Source of the DNA: Plantago ovata
Taxonomy: Eukaryota > Streptophyta > Magnoliopsida > Lamiales > Plantaginaceae
Length of the DNA stretch: 64,000 nt
Reading direction: 5' to 3'
Assembly (NCBI GenBank): GCA_028274465.1
Contig: CM051455.1
Span: 43,789,129 to 43,853,128 of the forward strand
Shown: one piece after another, positions 1-11,759 of the stretch
Layout: every line of letters starts with the position of its first letter
Numbering within the stretch: the first letter of the stretch is position 1
Position numbers and translations under genes: made by a program
Notes under the pieces: generated by a model
What the model was told of the DNA's origin: nothing
The model's database searches: none
What the model saw: the letters and a program-made list of their open reading frames with translations, nothing else

Positions 1-631
1 ATCGCTCATTCATTCTGCTTTTCTCCTCTACTACTAAATAATTGTGTTCTTCCTTACTGAGATAAACCAGTTCGAATTTAGTTTGGTGTGCTACTTACTG
101 AATTCTCCTGCAGTCTTATCTTGGGCATATATTTGTTGTACTGTGAGCACGAGCGCAGGGCAAATATTATCTCAGAGAACTCGGGCTATCCCGTTATTCA
201 GCAGCATTACTTACAACAACATATACTCTCTGTTCCAGTTTCCTTCTATACAGATACTTTCATGATAGTGCAAATATTCCAACACATTTCGTCTAAAAAA
301 TCATTTACTTCAATTCATATTTATTTAGTTGTTTTTTATATACTACAAACAATTTCAATTCAGTTTAAATCAAATATTTTTAGACTCAAACACATGGCCT
401 TTAACTTTGGAGTTCTTAGACATAGGATCCCAAAAAGTAAGGTCTAAATTGTTGGTAAATCAACAAAACCATATATACATCTACATAGTTTAAATGGTGT
501 CTACTTATGAATCAGTAATTCTTTCAACTTTGTGTATGGAACTATTACTTGTGTACTAGAATGTAATCTAGGGTAATTAAAGAGGGGGGAATAGAAATAG
601 AAGTTATGAAGAGGAGAACAAGAGAATTCTG

Positions 632-674
<43 letters not shown>

Positions 675-1140
675 GAACAAGAGATGAATAGTGAAATCAC
701 TAGTGATGTAGGGAGTATGTAATGCATTGATGATCTAGATAGATATACTACTAGTGGTGGTCATTTTTGCTTGTGTAATGAAACTTACTTAACCGCAGCC
801 ATTAAAGGCCGGTTGGAAATTGTGACGATAGCTTCATGTTACAAGCAAAGGCAACATCAGCCACCCATCAAGGGAACACAGGGAATCATATAATTTATTC
901 AATAATAATTAATAATATTTTGATAGTATATTTTTAACTTTTACATACTCTGTCTTTATAAGACCAAACACAATACACTGTGCTAGTTTATTACCTCCAT
1001 TTTTGTGACGAAATTAATTTTGCTACCATCATTTTTTCCCTCTACTAATGTTTTTTTAGTACAATCAAAATTTATTAATTAAATAAACGTAAGTACAACT
1101 TTTCGGGTATCTTGACATATCATGACCCTGAAATAATTAT
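1..1140. other. Intergenic stretch, no gene seen
   Basis: AT-rich DNA without a coding pattern. The only notable structure is an uninterrupted run of 40 A at 632-671. It could be the tail of an old retroposon, but I could not identify a body or target duplications for one. Confidence 0.6.
632..671. repeat. Poly-A tract (40 A)
   Basis: A pure homopolymer run of A. Read on the other strand it yields a spurious poly-phenylalanine ORF. Its length is prone to sequencing and replication slippage. Confidence 0.95.
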
Positions 1141-1146
1141 TACATA

Positions 1147-1396
1147 CTCCCTCCGTACCAGAGCAGTTGCACCATTTGATTTTGAACATAAAAAATAAGG
1201 AGAAGATTTAAATATTGAGTTATATTGATAGTGGGTGTTGCTTTTACTTTATGGAGAACTTGTGGCCACAAAAATGTGTTGATGGAATATAAAATTATTA
1301 TAACCATGTCCAAATATGGCAAATAAATGAAATGGTGCAACTCTAACGGGACGTCCAAAATGGTAAAATGGTACAACTGTTCTGGGACGGAGTTAG
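1147..1396. mobile_element. Stowaway MITE (Tc1/mariner), 250 bp
   Basis: The left end begins CTCCCTCCGT and the right end is its imperfect inverted copy; about 29 bp of the termini match with a few mismatches (CAGTTGCACC inside the left end, GTACAACTG inside the right). A TA dinucleotide lies immediately outside each end (1145-1146 and 1397-1398), as expected for Stowaway target duplications. It is internally non-coding and therefore non-autonomous. It sits just beyond the 3' end of a minus-strand RNase H remnant. Confidence 0.85.
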
Positions 1397-1464
1397 TACA
1401 CCATTTTGCAGATAAGGACACAAGTCCTATATTTTAGTACTAAGCCTACATTGATAGCTAGTCG

Positions 1465-1876
1465 TATGGCAATCTTGGATCCTGAAGTTGGTGATACAAA
1501 CTAGGCTACTGCCTAGCTTAGCCAAAACATCTGCAGGAGCATTACATTGTCTATATACAAACAAAAGCTGCCAGTCCTCAAGTTTTATCAACTATTGACT
1601 AATGAGATCCACCAGAGGTCGATGAATCCATGCCGGATGCACCTCCCTTTTCAAACAGGAAACCACATATTTAGAGTCAGATTGAATTTCAACATGTTTA
1701 ATATGTAATTGCAGGACTGAACATAATCCATAATATAAGCCATAAAGTTCAGCCATATGATTATCATTATTACCAACAAAACAAGAAAAAACACGTACAA
1801 ACTGGCCATGACGGGTCCTAATGACACCACCACAACCTGCCTCACCTTGGTCTTGTAAGCATGAACCATCGAGTGG
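1465..1876 (-). pseudogene. LINE-type RNase H (RVT_3-like) remnant
   Basis: Read on the minus strand from about 1870, the frame runs DGSC, then GGVIRTRHGQFVRVFSCFVG, HMAELYGLYYGL, IQSDSKYVVSCLKRE and finally NAPADVLAKLGSS. These match the order of RNase H-like domains at the C-terminus of plant LINEs and of stand-alone plant RVT_3 proteins, with catalytic Asp, Glu (in AEL) and Asp (in SDS) in place. One in-frame TAG lies between the third motif and the last. No reverse transcriptase is present upstream, so this is a fragment. Whether it came from a LINE or from a host RVT_3 gene cannot be decided here. Confidence 0.7.
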
Positions 1877-1979
1877 ATCCCCTCGTCACCTAGCGGCCTA
1901 TGTGGTTCTAAGGTGGGAGATTCGTCTTGTACAAGACTTTGATAAAAAAGAATGTCTCTAGGCATATTACATATACTAG

Positions 1980-4100
1980 TCGAGTAAATACAAGAGATAA
2001 GAAAAGATAAAAGATACGAATGGAAAAACGAATCTAAAAGATACTCTAATAACTGCTACATTTATCATTTAATTAATTTTTATAATACAGATAAGTAAAT
2101 AAAGTTGAGGTTAAATTTATTGGAGAAAATCAACTAATGTAATATAATGTGAAGTCATATTCATAGTGACTCATAGAGATGAATAATTATTATGTATGTA
2201 TCTTAATTGATTAGTGTGCTCCGGGTCAAACATCGCAGGGGTTTTGGACATGATAGTAGTGGTGGACTTACTACTGGAGTGGAGTGGTAAGAAATAGTAA
2301 AGGCTAGCTGGTGAGTAGTAGTAGTAATTGAGTAAATCTCGCGCACAACACGCAACCTGGCCTCAAACGTGCATTATATACTTACATACTAGTGAGTATC
2401 ATGAATCAGTAAATAAAGGCCATCTTATTACACTGCACTGCTTACATCTATGCTTGGTTAACTATTATGATATCTCTACATGCTTTGAGTTTTAGTTTTT
2501 CCCTGGCTATCTATCTATCTATCCAATCTGATTTGATTTTGTTTCACTGCAGAGGTAAAGTTAAACCTCTGTTTAACTTACCAATGCCATCATCCCATCA
2601 CTGCCAGTTAATTAGTCAAAACTCAGGAGTGTGGGCAAACCAGTAAAGTCTGTTTCCCTGTTATTCTCCGTTTCGATGATCGAATAGGGTAGAGTAGAGT
2701 GAAGTACTTATTATTGATTACTACCACCGGAGAAAAATGAAGCCACGGGCATTTAATTTCTATCCATCCCTGCTGCTCAGGATCTGCTTGCACATCACAT
2801 ATATACATAATAACAAATTATTACCTCTTATGATCTTATCCCACTCCACCATTTCAATTCAATAAATTTCACTGAATCATTACACGTGGTAAATATTTCA
2901 AACCACCCCGGGTGACCTGACCTGGTGGTATGTCTACCCTGTTTCAAACTAAACTTTCTAAGGTTAATTTTTTTCGAACTTTGACAGTAAATTACTTTTA
3001 CATTACACAATCAAAAAATATAATAAAATTATCTTATGAAAGAAAACCAAATATATTTTTCAACGTAACTCTAGTATATACTAATTATGTGTAATATATG
3101 AGTAATTTGCGGTCAAAATTTTAAAAAAAAACCAACCTTATGAAGTTTAGTTTGGATTAGAGGGTGTAATGTTTATTTTTTACAAGAGTACCATAGTAAT
3201 TTAGCAAGACCCTCTTTGATTCATTTGCAAAAATCAAATCTTTATTTCAGTCCATATTTGTTCAATTGAAATTTATACTATAAATTAACATTTTAGATCA
3301 GTTAAATCCAAAATTTTCAAGTCAATCAAATCGGTCCTAATACATTTATTTTAAGGTAATACTCTATTACTATGAACTAATTTGTCTTGTTTAATCCGTG
3401 ACAAACGTAAGGGTGACGTGAATCTACGGTAGGGGAGAGAAGGATTCATTTGGTATCGGGCTTGATGTGAAGTGAGAGTCCGGTTTAGAGTGAACCTAGC
3501 TTCCCACTCCTACTAGATAGAGAAGAGACCGTCGAAGATTCTCGTACCTACTTCCCTCAATCAATCAGAATTCTATGAGAATGCCTCAAGCCTTGAGTAC
3601 AGGCTCGAGTTATACAAGGAGGGAATGGTTTAGGAGCCGGATTTAGGATGAAATTAAGACGTGACTAATTATAAATTTGTAAAATTATATTTTAAGTAAC
3701 TAATATTTACTTCTAAAATACTATTAACATAAATTTTCGTATAGGCATATGACATCATATATTTAAAATACTAGCAATATTTATTTTAAAGTAGCAAAAT
3801 TAACTAAAAAAAAGCCTACACAAATTGTATAGTAGTGAAATTTGAAAATGGATTTTTTTTTTTACCCACATAATAGATCCCACTTTTTTTAATTTCTACA
3901 TCAGATATTTTTTTGAATCTGATGTATGACGGGAAAGTGCTACTTCCAATCTTAGTCTAAAATTATTACTCATCGGTATAGGTACGTTGTTCTCAACCTT
4001 AAACCCTCCATAGTCGGATCGACACACTTACAGATTAGTGATGCAAAACTATTAGACATTTAAGTATCATGGGTCTCATGGCCTATCTCATACGTATTAT
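1980..4100. other. Intergenic stretch, no gene seen
   Basis: AT-rich, with no exon-like pattern on either strand; the short open frames lack recognisable domains. It ends at the target duplication of the Ty3/Gypsy element. Confidence 0.6.
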
Positions 4101-4105
4101 ATTAC

Positions 4106-4591
4106 TGATAGGGAGGAAATATGACATCTGGGTCACGCTCGAAGTCCTTCTCCTTCGATGCCTCTGCTCCTCGAAAGTCTTGTGACACTTGCCGTTTTAG
4201 CGATATCCGCCGTCTTGAGACCCAAGCTCGAAAGATACCTTCCCCCTCGAAGGGGACCAATAGTACTACTTAGTACTGACACGCCTAGTGCTGTCGCTGT
4301 CCTCCAGCTCCCCATGCAGTCCCAACGGGTCCCGCGTCTTGTATCCTATATATATGCGTATTTATTGCATTCACAAACACACTGGAATTATACACATGCA
4401 CCCATGCTGCCCATTTTTCCTCTCACGTTAATTCGGCACCGATCTGACTAAGGCAGATCGGACCTACTCCCTCTAACCCCTTACCTTCCATTCAGGTCGA
4501 GACTCGGACTCCCTCAAGTTTAACTCTGCCCATCCACTTCCATGGGACGAGAGATGATGTTCTAAGACCCATCCGGTTTCCACCCGCATCA
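4106..4591 (+). repeat. 5' LTR of the Ty3/Gypsy element
   Basis: Starts TGATAGGGAGG and ends CCACCCGCATCA, so it has the TG...CA ends. It contains a TATA-like stretch (CCTATATATATGCG) near 4346 that probably drives transcription. The copy at the other end matches at all but two positions. Confidence 0.95.
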
Positions 4592-4594
4592 TCT

Positions 4595-4612
4595 TGGCGC
4601 CGTCTGTGGGAA
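4595..4612 (+). other. Primer-binding site of the Ty3/Gypsy element
   Basis: TGGCGCCGT begins within a few bases of the LTR end. Its first nine bases are complementary to the 3' end of plant tRNA-Asp (ending ACGGCGCCA). The match fades after that, so the tRNA assignment is tentative. Confidence 0.6.
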
Positions 4613-4689
4613 TCCGAGACAAAAAGCCACTGCAACGACAGCGTTAGGAAGGAACTCAGTAGGGAATCCAGCGCCTCACTCTCAGTAAA

Positions 4690-6500
4690 ACAATGACGAA
4701 GAAAAAGAAGACCCCAGCCAAGCCAGCGAAAGAACTTGAAAGCCACGTGAATCCGGCCCCAGAACCCTCCCGCACGGAAACGGGGCGAGAGTACGATGAA
4801 GAATCGTCGGAGTCCAGTCATGACGAAACCCCCCGATCCGAGGAGCCCCCCGCACCCACCCCCGTACCTACAGGTCCCCAAATGCTCATTACGGAGGGCC
4901 AGCTGACCCATTTTGTACGGACCGTCTGCGAGACGGTCGTAGACAGCCAGATGCCAGCGGAGAAAACTCGTCTGGCATCAGTGGTAGTAAGGGAGAAGTC
5001 TCGTCCTAGTGTTTCCACTCGAAGCAACCGCCTCAGCCGGAGCGACCGATCCGCGCGGACCGAAGGAACCCACAACCAAGTCCCCAGCCAAACTCGAGCC
5101 ACTCGCAAGAGGAAAACGGATAGCCTGGCTGAAAGTTCGGTCGTCACCCCTCGGGAGAGACGAGCCCCACCAAGAGACCAGTCACCGGAGCGACGAAGAG
5201 CTCGGAAAGCTATCCACGTATCCAGCGGCGATTCCGACTCCTCACTGGAACGAGGAGACGTAGATCGAAAGGCCATTAAGAGGAAAATGGAAAAGTACGA
5301 GGATCTACTTCGAGCTCATGACCGAAAGGCTAAGGAGAGGAGCAAAAGGCCTCATTCGAGCCCCCGAGGAGGAAGGCGAGAAGATAAGGAAGCTCGAAGA
5401 GAACCAGCAAGGAAAGATAAGGCTAGACGAGAAACGGGATTCGCTCCCAATCCTCTGTCCCAAAGGTTGATGGAACACTCGATACCCCCGGATCAGAGAA
5501 TCCCCAAGAACCTCCCCAAATACTCGGGGACCACTTGTCCACACGAACACCGAGTCAAGTTCGAAAACATGATGCAAACCTATGGACATGACGAAAAAGA
5601 CATGGTAATCGTCTTCCCTGGTACCCTCGAAGGGGTAGCCACGGAATGGTACTACAACATGGCGCCCGGATCCATTCGATCCTACGCCGACCTAGTCCAC
5701 TGCATTCCTAGGCCACTTCACGGATTACAAGAAGTCCAGACAAGCCAGCAGCTGTCTGCAAGACATCATCCAAAAAGAGGACGAACCTCTCAGGAGGCGG
5801 TGGCAGCGCTTCAACGCTGTGGCTTTGCAAGTTGATGACCACCCCATGCACTTTCGAAGACAAACGCTCTACACCAACACTCGAAATCGAGGACTCGCGT
5901 CCGAAGTTTCGAGAGAAAAGCCAGAAACGTCGGAGGAACTGTCCAACATCGTGAACAAGTATATCGAAGAGGAAAGGATGATCAAGGAAGCAAGATTAGC
6001 CTTCGACCTACCCCGTGCGAGTCGAAGGGAGAAATCCCCCAAGAAGGAACGGGCGGAACCGATGAAGAACACGGGAAAGGAAAGGAATTTCCCGGAACGT
6101 CGGCCCCCAAGGAAAAATCCAGGAGTCATTAGGTACCCGCAACGCCAAGTCTATTCAATCATCGAAAGCTTGCCGGGTATTCGATGGCCTCGAAAACACA
6201 AAGAGACCAATACAACCCGCAGCTCGAGGGAGTATTGTGATTTCCACAAACAAAAAGGACATGATACGGACCGTTGCATAGAACTGATGTTGGAGCTAGA
6301 GCGAGGAGTCGAGGAAGGGTACTTAGTGGAGTGCCGAGACTCGAACGGCTCTTTGACTGTCCGATCCGCTGGACAGGCGACAAAGGAGGCCCCGATCCCC
6401 TCAAGACCCCCACTGCCACAGCAGTCGGCGGTTTTCCAGGAGTCCAGAAGAACGATGTCCGAGGATGACCTCGAAAATGACCCCGTCCACGGAGAAATCA
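4690..6500 (+). mobile_element. gag region of the Ty3/Gypsy element
   Basis: A long, highly charged Arg/Lys/Glu/Ser-rich N-terminal part is followed by a capsid-like retrotransposon gag segment (KFENMMQTYGH ... ATEWYYNM near 5560-5680). A zinc-finger-like cluster, CDFHKQKGHDTDRC, lies near 6237-6280. This is the usual layout of Tat-type Gag. It belongs to the broken coding region of the element. Confidence 0.85.
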
Positions 6501-6689
6501 AATACATCGCAGGCGGTCCCACCGGAGGTGACTCCAGGAGAGAAAGGGACAGAACGGCTCGAAGGATGCGTAACTCCTATGCAGTAGGGACTCCTACGTT
6601 CAACGTAGGGTGCCTCGAAGTCCAGAACATTCCCCTCTGTTTCGACCAATCTGACGCCCCCGACCCTCGAGTCACACGGAACCAAGGGT

Positions 6690-7010
6690 CCAATTTCCCA
6701 CTGGTTATTTCGATGGTAATTTCGGGCTTTGGGGTCAGCAAAGTCCTAGTCGACACGGGAAGCTCCGTAAACGTTATCACCGTATCCACACTCAAGAAAA
6801 TGGGGATCCAAGGAACCGATTTCTCCGACATCTCGACCAACCTATCGGGGTTCGGTGGAGCGGTAGTTAAGCCCATCGGAACTATTTGGTTACTAACTTC
6901 GCTCGGGTCAAAGCCCGCGAAAGCAACTCACCACTGCCAATATGTGGTTGTAGAGGATGATATGGGATACAATGTCCTGTTAGGACGACCCGGGATCAAC
7001 CAATTCCAAG
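6690..7010 (+). mobile_element. Aspartic protease domain of the Ty3/Gypsy element
   Basis: Contains the retropepsin active-site motif VLVDTGSSVNVI and, downstream, the flap and C-terminal signature VLLGRPGINQF. This is the usual position between gag and reverse transcriptase. Confidence 0.9.
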
Positions 7011-7459
7011 CTGTTGTATCGACTTACCATCTGAAGATGAAGTTCCCCACCAAGGAGGGGGTAGGAGAAGTCAAAGGAGACCCGAAAGAAGCATGGGAGT
7101 GCTATTGCACCTCTACTAAGGCACAAGGATCGAAAAGCACGGGACAATCGTCGGACAAGACACCCGAACCAGAAAACTTGGAGGGTCCCCCAAAAAAGCA
7201 ATGTTATTTGCTCGGGGACGATCCTCTCGAGTTTCCGACGACTCGGAGAGAGGATGGGGAGCGCATCGAGCCCTGCTCCGATGTGAAGGACCTCCAGTTG
7301 TGCGAGAGTCGATCAGAAAGGATCACCAAGATAGCGGCAGACCTCCCAGAAGAACTCGAGCTAGCACTATCACTCTTCCTCCAAAGGAACTCCGACGTCT
7401 TCGCATGGGGGACCATCGACCTCGAAGGCATCGACCCCAAGATAATCGTGCATCGATTG

Positions 7460-8150
7460 AACGTCGACCCAAAGGCCAGACCAGTAAGCCAAAAGCAAAG
7501 AACTTTCAGCCGAGAGAAAAACTTGATAATCGACGAGGAAGTGGCCAAACTCCTCAAAGCGGGCCACATTCGACCCACTCAGTTTTCGGATTGGTTGTGC
7601 AATGTCGTTTTGGTCGGTAAAGGTAACGGGAAGTGGAGGATGTGCAACGACTTCACTGACCTCAACAAGCGGTGCCCCCGAGATCCTTACCCCCTACCTC
7701 GAATCGATCAATTGGTCGATCCCACAGCCGGAGCCGAGCGCCTCAGCTTCATGGATGCCTTCCAAGGTTACTACCAAGTCCCAATGGCGAAGGAGGACGT
7801 AGACAAAACAGCCTTCGTCACTCACTCCGGCGTCTACTCTTTTCGAGTGATGCCTTTCGGATTAAGGAACGCGGGAGCCACTTACCAAAGGCTGGTCAAC
7901 ATGATGTTCGAAAAAGAGATAGGCCACACCATGGAGGTATACGTGGATGACATGCTGGTCAAAAGCATAAAAGCCCAAGACCACGTAACCAACCTAAGCA
8001 AGTGTTTCGAGATACTAAGGAAGTACGACATGAAGCTCAATCCAGCCAAGTGAGTTTTCGGGGTAAAAGGGGGCAAATTCTTGGGCTACATGGTTACTCA
8101 GCGAGGCATCGAAGCCAATCCAGATAAAATCAAGGCGGTAATTGATTTCC
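7460..8150 (+). mobile_element. Reverse transcriptase domain of the Ty3/Gypsy element
   Basis: Shows the Gypsy RT blocks in order: GKWRMCNDFTDLNKRCPRD, FMDAFQGYYQVPM, MPFGLRNAGATYQRLV and the catalytic YVDDMLVKS, followed by [17 protein letters not shown]. The YVDD catalytic core is present. Confidence 0.95.
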
Positions 8151-8279
8151 CAAGCCCTCGAAATGTCAATGAAGTCCAAAAGCTAGTTGGAAGGGTCATT
8201 GCTTTGAGCCGCTTTATAGCAAGATCGGAAGAAAAAAGCTTACCATTCTTCAAAGTATTAAGAAATGCCAAGCATTTCG

Positions 8280-9190
8280 AGTGGGGGGAGGAGAGCGAAA
8301 AAGCCCTCAGAGAGCTCAAAGACCACTTATCGAAACCACCTTTGCTTTCGAAGCCCCACCCAGGCGAAGTGCTGTACTTACACGTAGCGGTTTCCCTCGA
8401 AGTCGTCAGCTCGGTGTTAGTCCGAGTAGAGCAAGACCAGCATTATCCGATCTATTACCTAAGCAAGGTCCTAACAAAGGCGGAGATCAACTACCTCGAG
8501 ATCGAAAAATTCGCTTACAGCATCGTCCTAGCCTCGCGGCGCCTCAAGCCGTATTTCCAAGCACACGAGATTGTGGTACTCACCACACAACCACTAAAGA
8601 GGATCTTGGGTAAGCCGGACTTATCGGGGAGATTGGTACGATGGGCGGTCGAACTCATGGAATACTCGCTCGAGTTCCAAACGCCAAATGCCAAAAAAGC
8701 AAAAGTCATTGCCGATTTCTTCCTCGGAGTCAAAGAGGAGACCAACCTCATACTCACACTCGAGGAAGCCAAGAAAGGAGAGAACCTCGAAGCCCGCTGG
8801 GAGCTATACGTTGATGGTTCTTCGACGCGGGGGCAGGGTGTAGTGGAAATCCACATGTCAAACCCCGACGATGTCGAATTGGATTTCGCGATCCGATTAG
8901 CTTTCCCCGCCACAAACAATGAAGCAGAGTACGAAGCAGTCCTCATCGGACTAAGGCTTTCACTCGAAGGAGGAGCAAAACATGTCCTCGTATATACGGA
9001 CTCGCAGTTGGTAGCCCAACAACACGCAGGCGTTTTCGAGGCAAAGGAAGAGCCGATGAAGCTTTATCTCGCCGAGCTTCAAGCCATGGCGACCAAGTTC
9101 CAAAGTTTGGAAATCACACAGATACCTCGAAACCTCAACAAGATAGCTGATGGGCTAGCAAGATCCGGGAGCTCCTCGCAAAATATAAGC
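8280..9190 (+). mobile_element. Dual RNase H region of the Ty3/Gypsy element
   Basis: Two RNase H-like segments follow RT. The first (about 8370-8630) is the usual Gypsy tether/RNase H, with [19 protein letters not shown]. The second (about 8800-9170) starts [13 protein letters not shown] and carries [21 protein letters not shown] and NKIADGLAR, giving the D-E-D pattern of an additional archaeal-type RNase H. The presence of both is characteristic of the Tat lineage. Confidence 0.85.
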
Positions 9191-9559
9191 ACCCGGCAGG
9201 TATGGTTTCGAGGGATAAAACCCTAAACACGATTCGTGAAGAGCGAATCCTCCAAACATTTACTAATGCCCCCCCCTAAACACGGTTCGTGAAGAGCGAA
9301 TCCCCCAAATACTCACCAATGCTCAAATTTCGTTGCATTCACAACAGGTCACCCTCATGACGGTCGAAAAACCAACCATAGGGGACAACAACCTCAAAAG
9401 AAAACGAGCACTAGAAGTCAATACTCTTGATGCCAACTACACTTGGCTAGAAGACATCAAGGTACTTTCGACCATCCCTTCGAAAACCAACAGCGAGGTG
9501 GAAAACCTCCAGCACATCCCCCCATTCCGGGGCAACAACTCACCTCGATTTTGTTTTTT

Positions 9560-10766
9560 CAGAAATTTAAGCAGGGGCGAATTCCACTAGATCGAAATGA
9601 AGCCAGAAGAATCGGCAGGAGAGCACAAGGATTCCTTTGGGACGGCTCGAATCTTTACAAAAGATCCGTCGACGGCCCCCACTTAAAATGCGTCGACAAG
9701 GAAGAAGCCCAAATAATCTTAGAGGAAGTACACGCAGGGAGTTGCGGCAACCACTCGGGAGGTAGAGCTCTAGCCCAGAAAATCCGCCGGCAAGGGTTTT
9801 ACTGCCAACTCTCATTCCAGATTCGAAAGCACGTTCGAAGAAGTGTGACGAGTGCCAACGCTTCGCTCGAAACAGTTCCGCCCCCGGCGAATCGATGATT
9901 GCAACACCCGTATTGTGCCCGTTCGATAGGTGGGGCATAGACATTGTAGGAAAGCTCCCGACGTCGACAAACCAGAAAAAATTCCTAATTGTGGCCGTGG
10001 AGTACTTCTCCAAGTGGGTCGAAGCCGAAGCTGTCAGAAAAATTACCGAGGGAGTTGTCAAAAGCTTTATCTGGCGCAACATCATCTGCCGTTTCGGCCT
10101 CCCCAGAAACATCGTGTCCGATAACGGCACCCAATTCACGGGGAAGAAGATAAAGGCTTGGTGCATCGAGCTGGGCATCGAGCAGAGCTTCACTTCGTAG
10201 GCCACCCCCAAGCGAATGGACAAACCGAGGTTACCAACCGGACAATTGTTGAGAACCTCGAAAAGCAATTAGGTTCGTCGAAAGCCGATTGGGCAGACGA
10301 GTTACACGGAGTCCTGTGGGCTTATCGAACTACGCAGAGGACCGCAACACAAGAAACCCCATTTTGCATGGTGTATGGGTCTGAGGCAGTGATCCCGTGT
10401 GAGATAGCCGTCGAAAGCCTTCGAATCGAGGCCTACGATCCAGAAGAAAACCAGAAGGTCCGAGCTTTTGAACTCGATATGCTCGACGCTAAAAGAGAGA
10501 AGGCCAGAGGAAGAATACTAAGGTACCAAGCTCTGATGACCAAGGCATACAACAAAAATCTCGTGGGAAGAGACCTCAACGTCGGAGATTTAGTGTTGAG
10601 AAAAGCCAGCATCCTCGAAAATGTGGGAAAATTCGAGGAACCATGGAAAGGCCCCTACAGAGTCACGGAGGCCCTATCAAACGGAAGCTACCGGCTCGAA
10701 GACCTTCAAAACAACCCCGTCGCAAGGCCATGGAACATCAAGAACTTGAGGAAGTACTACACATGA
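9560..10766 (+). mobile_element. Integrase region of the Ty3/Gypsy element
   Basis: Contains an HHCC-type zinc-binding N-terminus (HAGSCGNHSGG). The DDE catalytic core follows, with DRWGIDIVGKLP and IVSDNGTQF, and then the C-terminal segment ending WNIKNLRKYYT. The reading is interrupted, in keeping with the element being broken. Confidence 0.9.
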
Positions 10767-10796
10767 ACAAGTCCAACAAACCCAACTTTTGGTCGC

Positions 10797-11020
10797 ATTT
10801 TCGAGCCTCTTAACAAACCACCCCATCGAGGGTCGTCATTGACAGAGGATCAATCAACCCCCACAAAGGGTGCACTTTTGTTTACATCTTCTAGCCTCTT
10901 AGCAAACCACCCCCTCGAGGGTCGTCACTGATAGAGGACCAATGTATTTTGAAAATTTCCATCGAAATCCGTCCGACAAACCACCCCCACCAAAGGGTCG
11001 TCACTGTCGACGGACATCAT
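10797..11020 (+). repeat. Short tandem repeats inside the Ty3/Gypsy element
   Basis: Three imperfect copies of a unit containing ACAAACCACC...GAGGGTCGTCA(C/T)TG occur about 90 bp apart, just downstream of integrase. They are non-coding. Tandem repeats in this untranslated interval are a known habit of Tat-type elements. Confidence 0.7.
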
Positions 11021-11759
11021 CATCGAAGAAATTTCAATGAAAAACCATGTTCGCAAACCTGAGATACGACAACACATTCATTGTTCCACCAAAAGAAGCA
11101 AGTCTAATGAAAGACACCATTTCGACGGAAACGGTGCCTTCTCACCGACCCCTTCTAAGCTCGTAACTTAGAGCAAGTTACGAAACAAGAATAACGCTTC
11201 GACAGTTACTGACCGACGGGTACTTGTACATTGTCCAACGATTATTCGTACCCTTCGAACCAAAACTCCGCCAAAATACGAACTGAAGGGTTCCCAAGAT
11301 CGACGCAATGATATTTCGACGGAAATACCATGCATCGACCAAACAAGATTCACCTCGAAGCATCAGAACTTCGAGATAAGAATGTTGTTAAGTCAAAGAC
11401 GATCGACGGATCGTACTTCCGACGAAAACAACCATTCGAATTACAAGTAAGAAAAGCAAGAGGAAAGCTACCATTCAAGTCACACATTCGAAAAGCAATA
11501 ATATTCGAAACTCAGGATTAGAAAGAAGTTAAATTACGGAGGATTCCAACAGGTCAACAACACATACAAAAAATGACCCTCGAAGGAATCCCCTCGATCG
11601 AAACAAAACAGGTACTTGTTCAAAAATATACAAGGCCCACTCGGCATACCGAGGTCAAATAAAGTAAATTATCCAAAATTTAGTCAAAAAGATTACAAAA
11701 CCATCCGGCATACCGGGCCTTCACATAAAAAAAACAGCAGAAATACTTGGCCATAAAGA

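Noticed and set aside
545-727. Minus-strand ORF with a poly-phenylalanine core
   Set aside because: It is the translation of a 40-base poly-A tract, not a gene.
4158-4451. Open frame of 97 codons, repeated identically in length at 15022-15315
   Set aside because: It lies wholly inside the LTRs and appears twice because the LTRs are copies.
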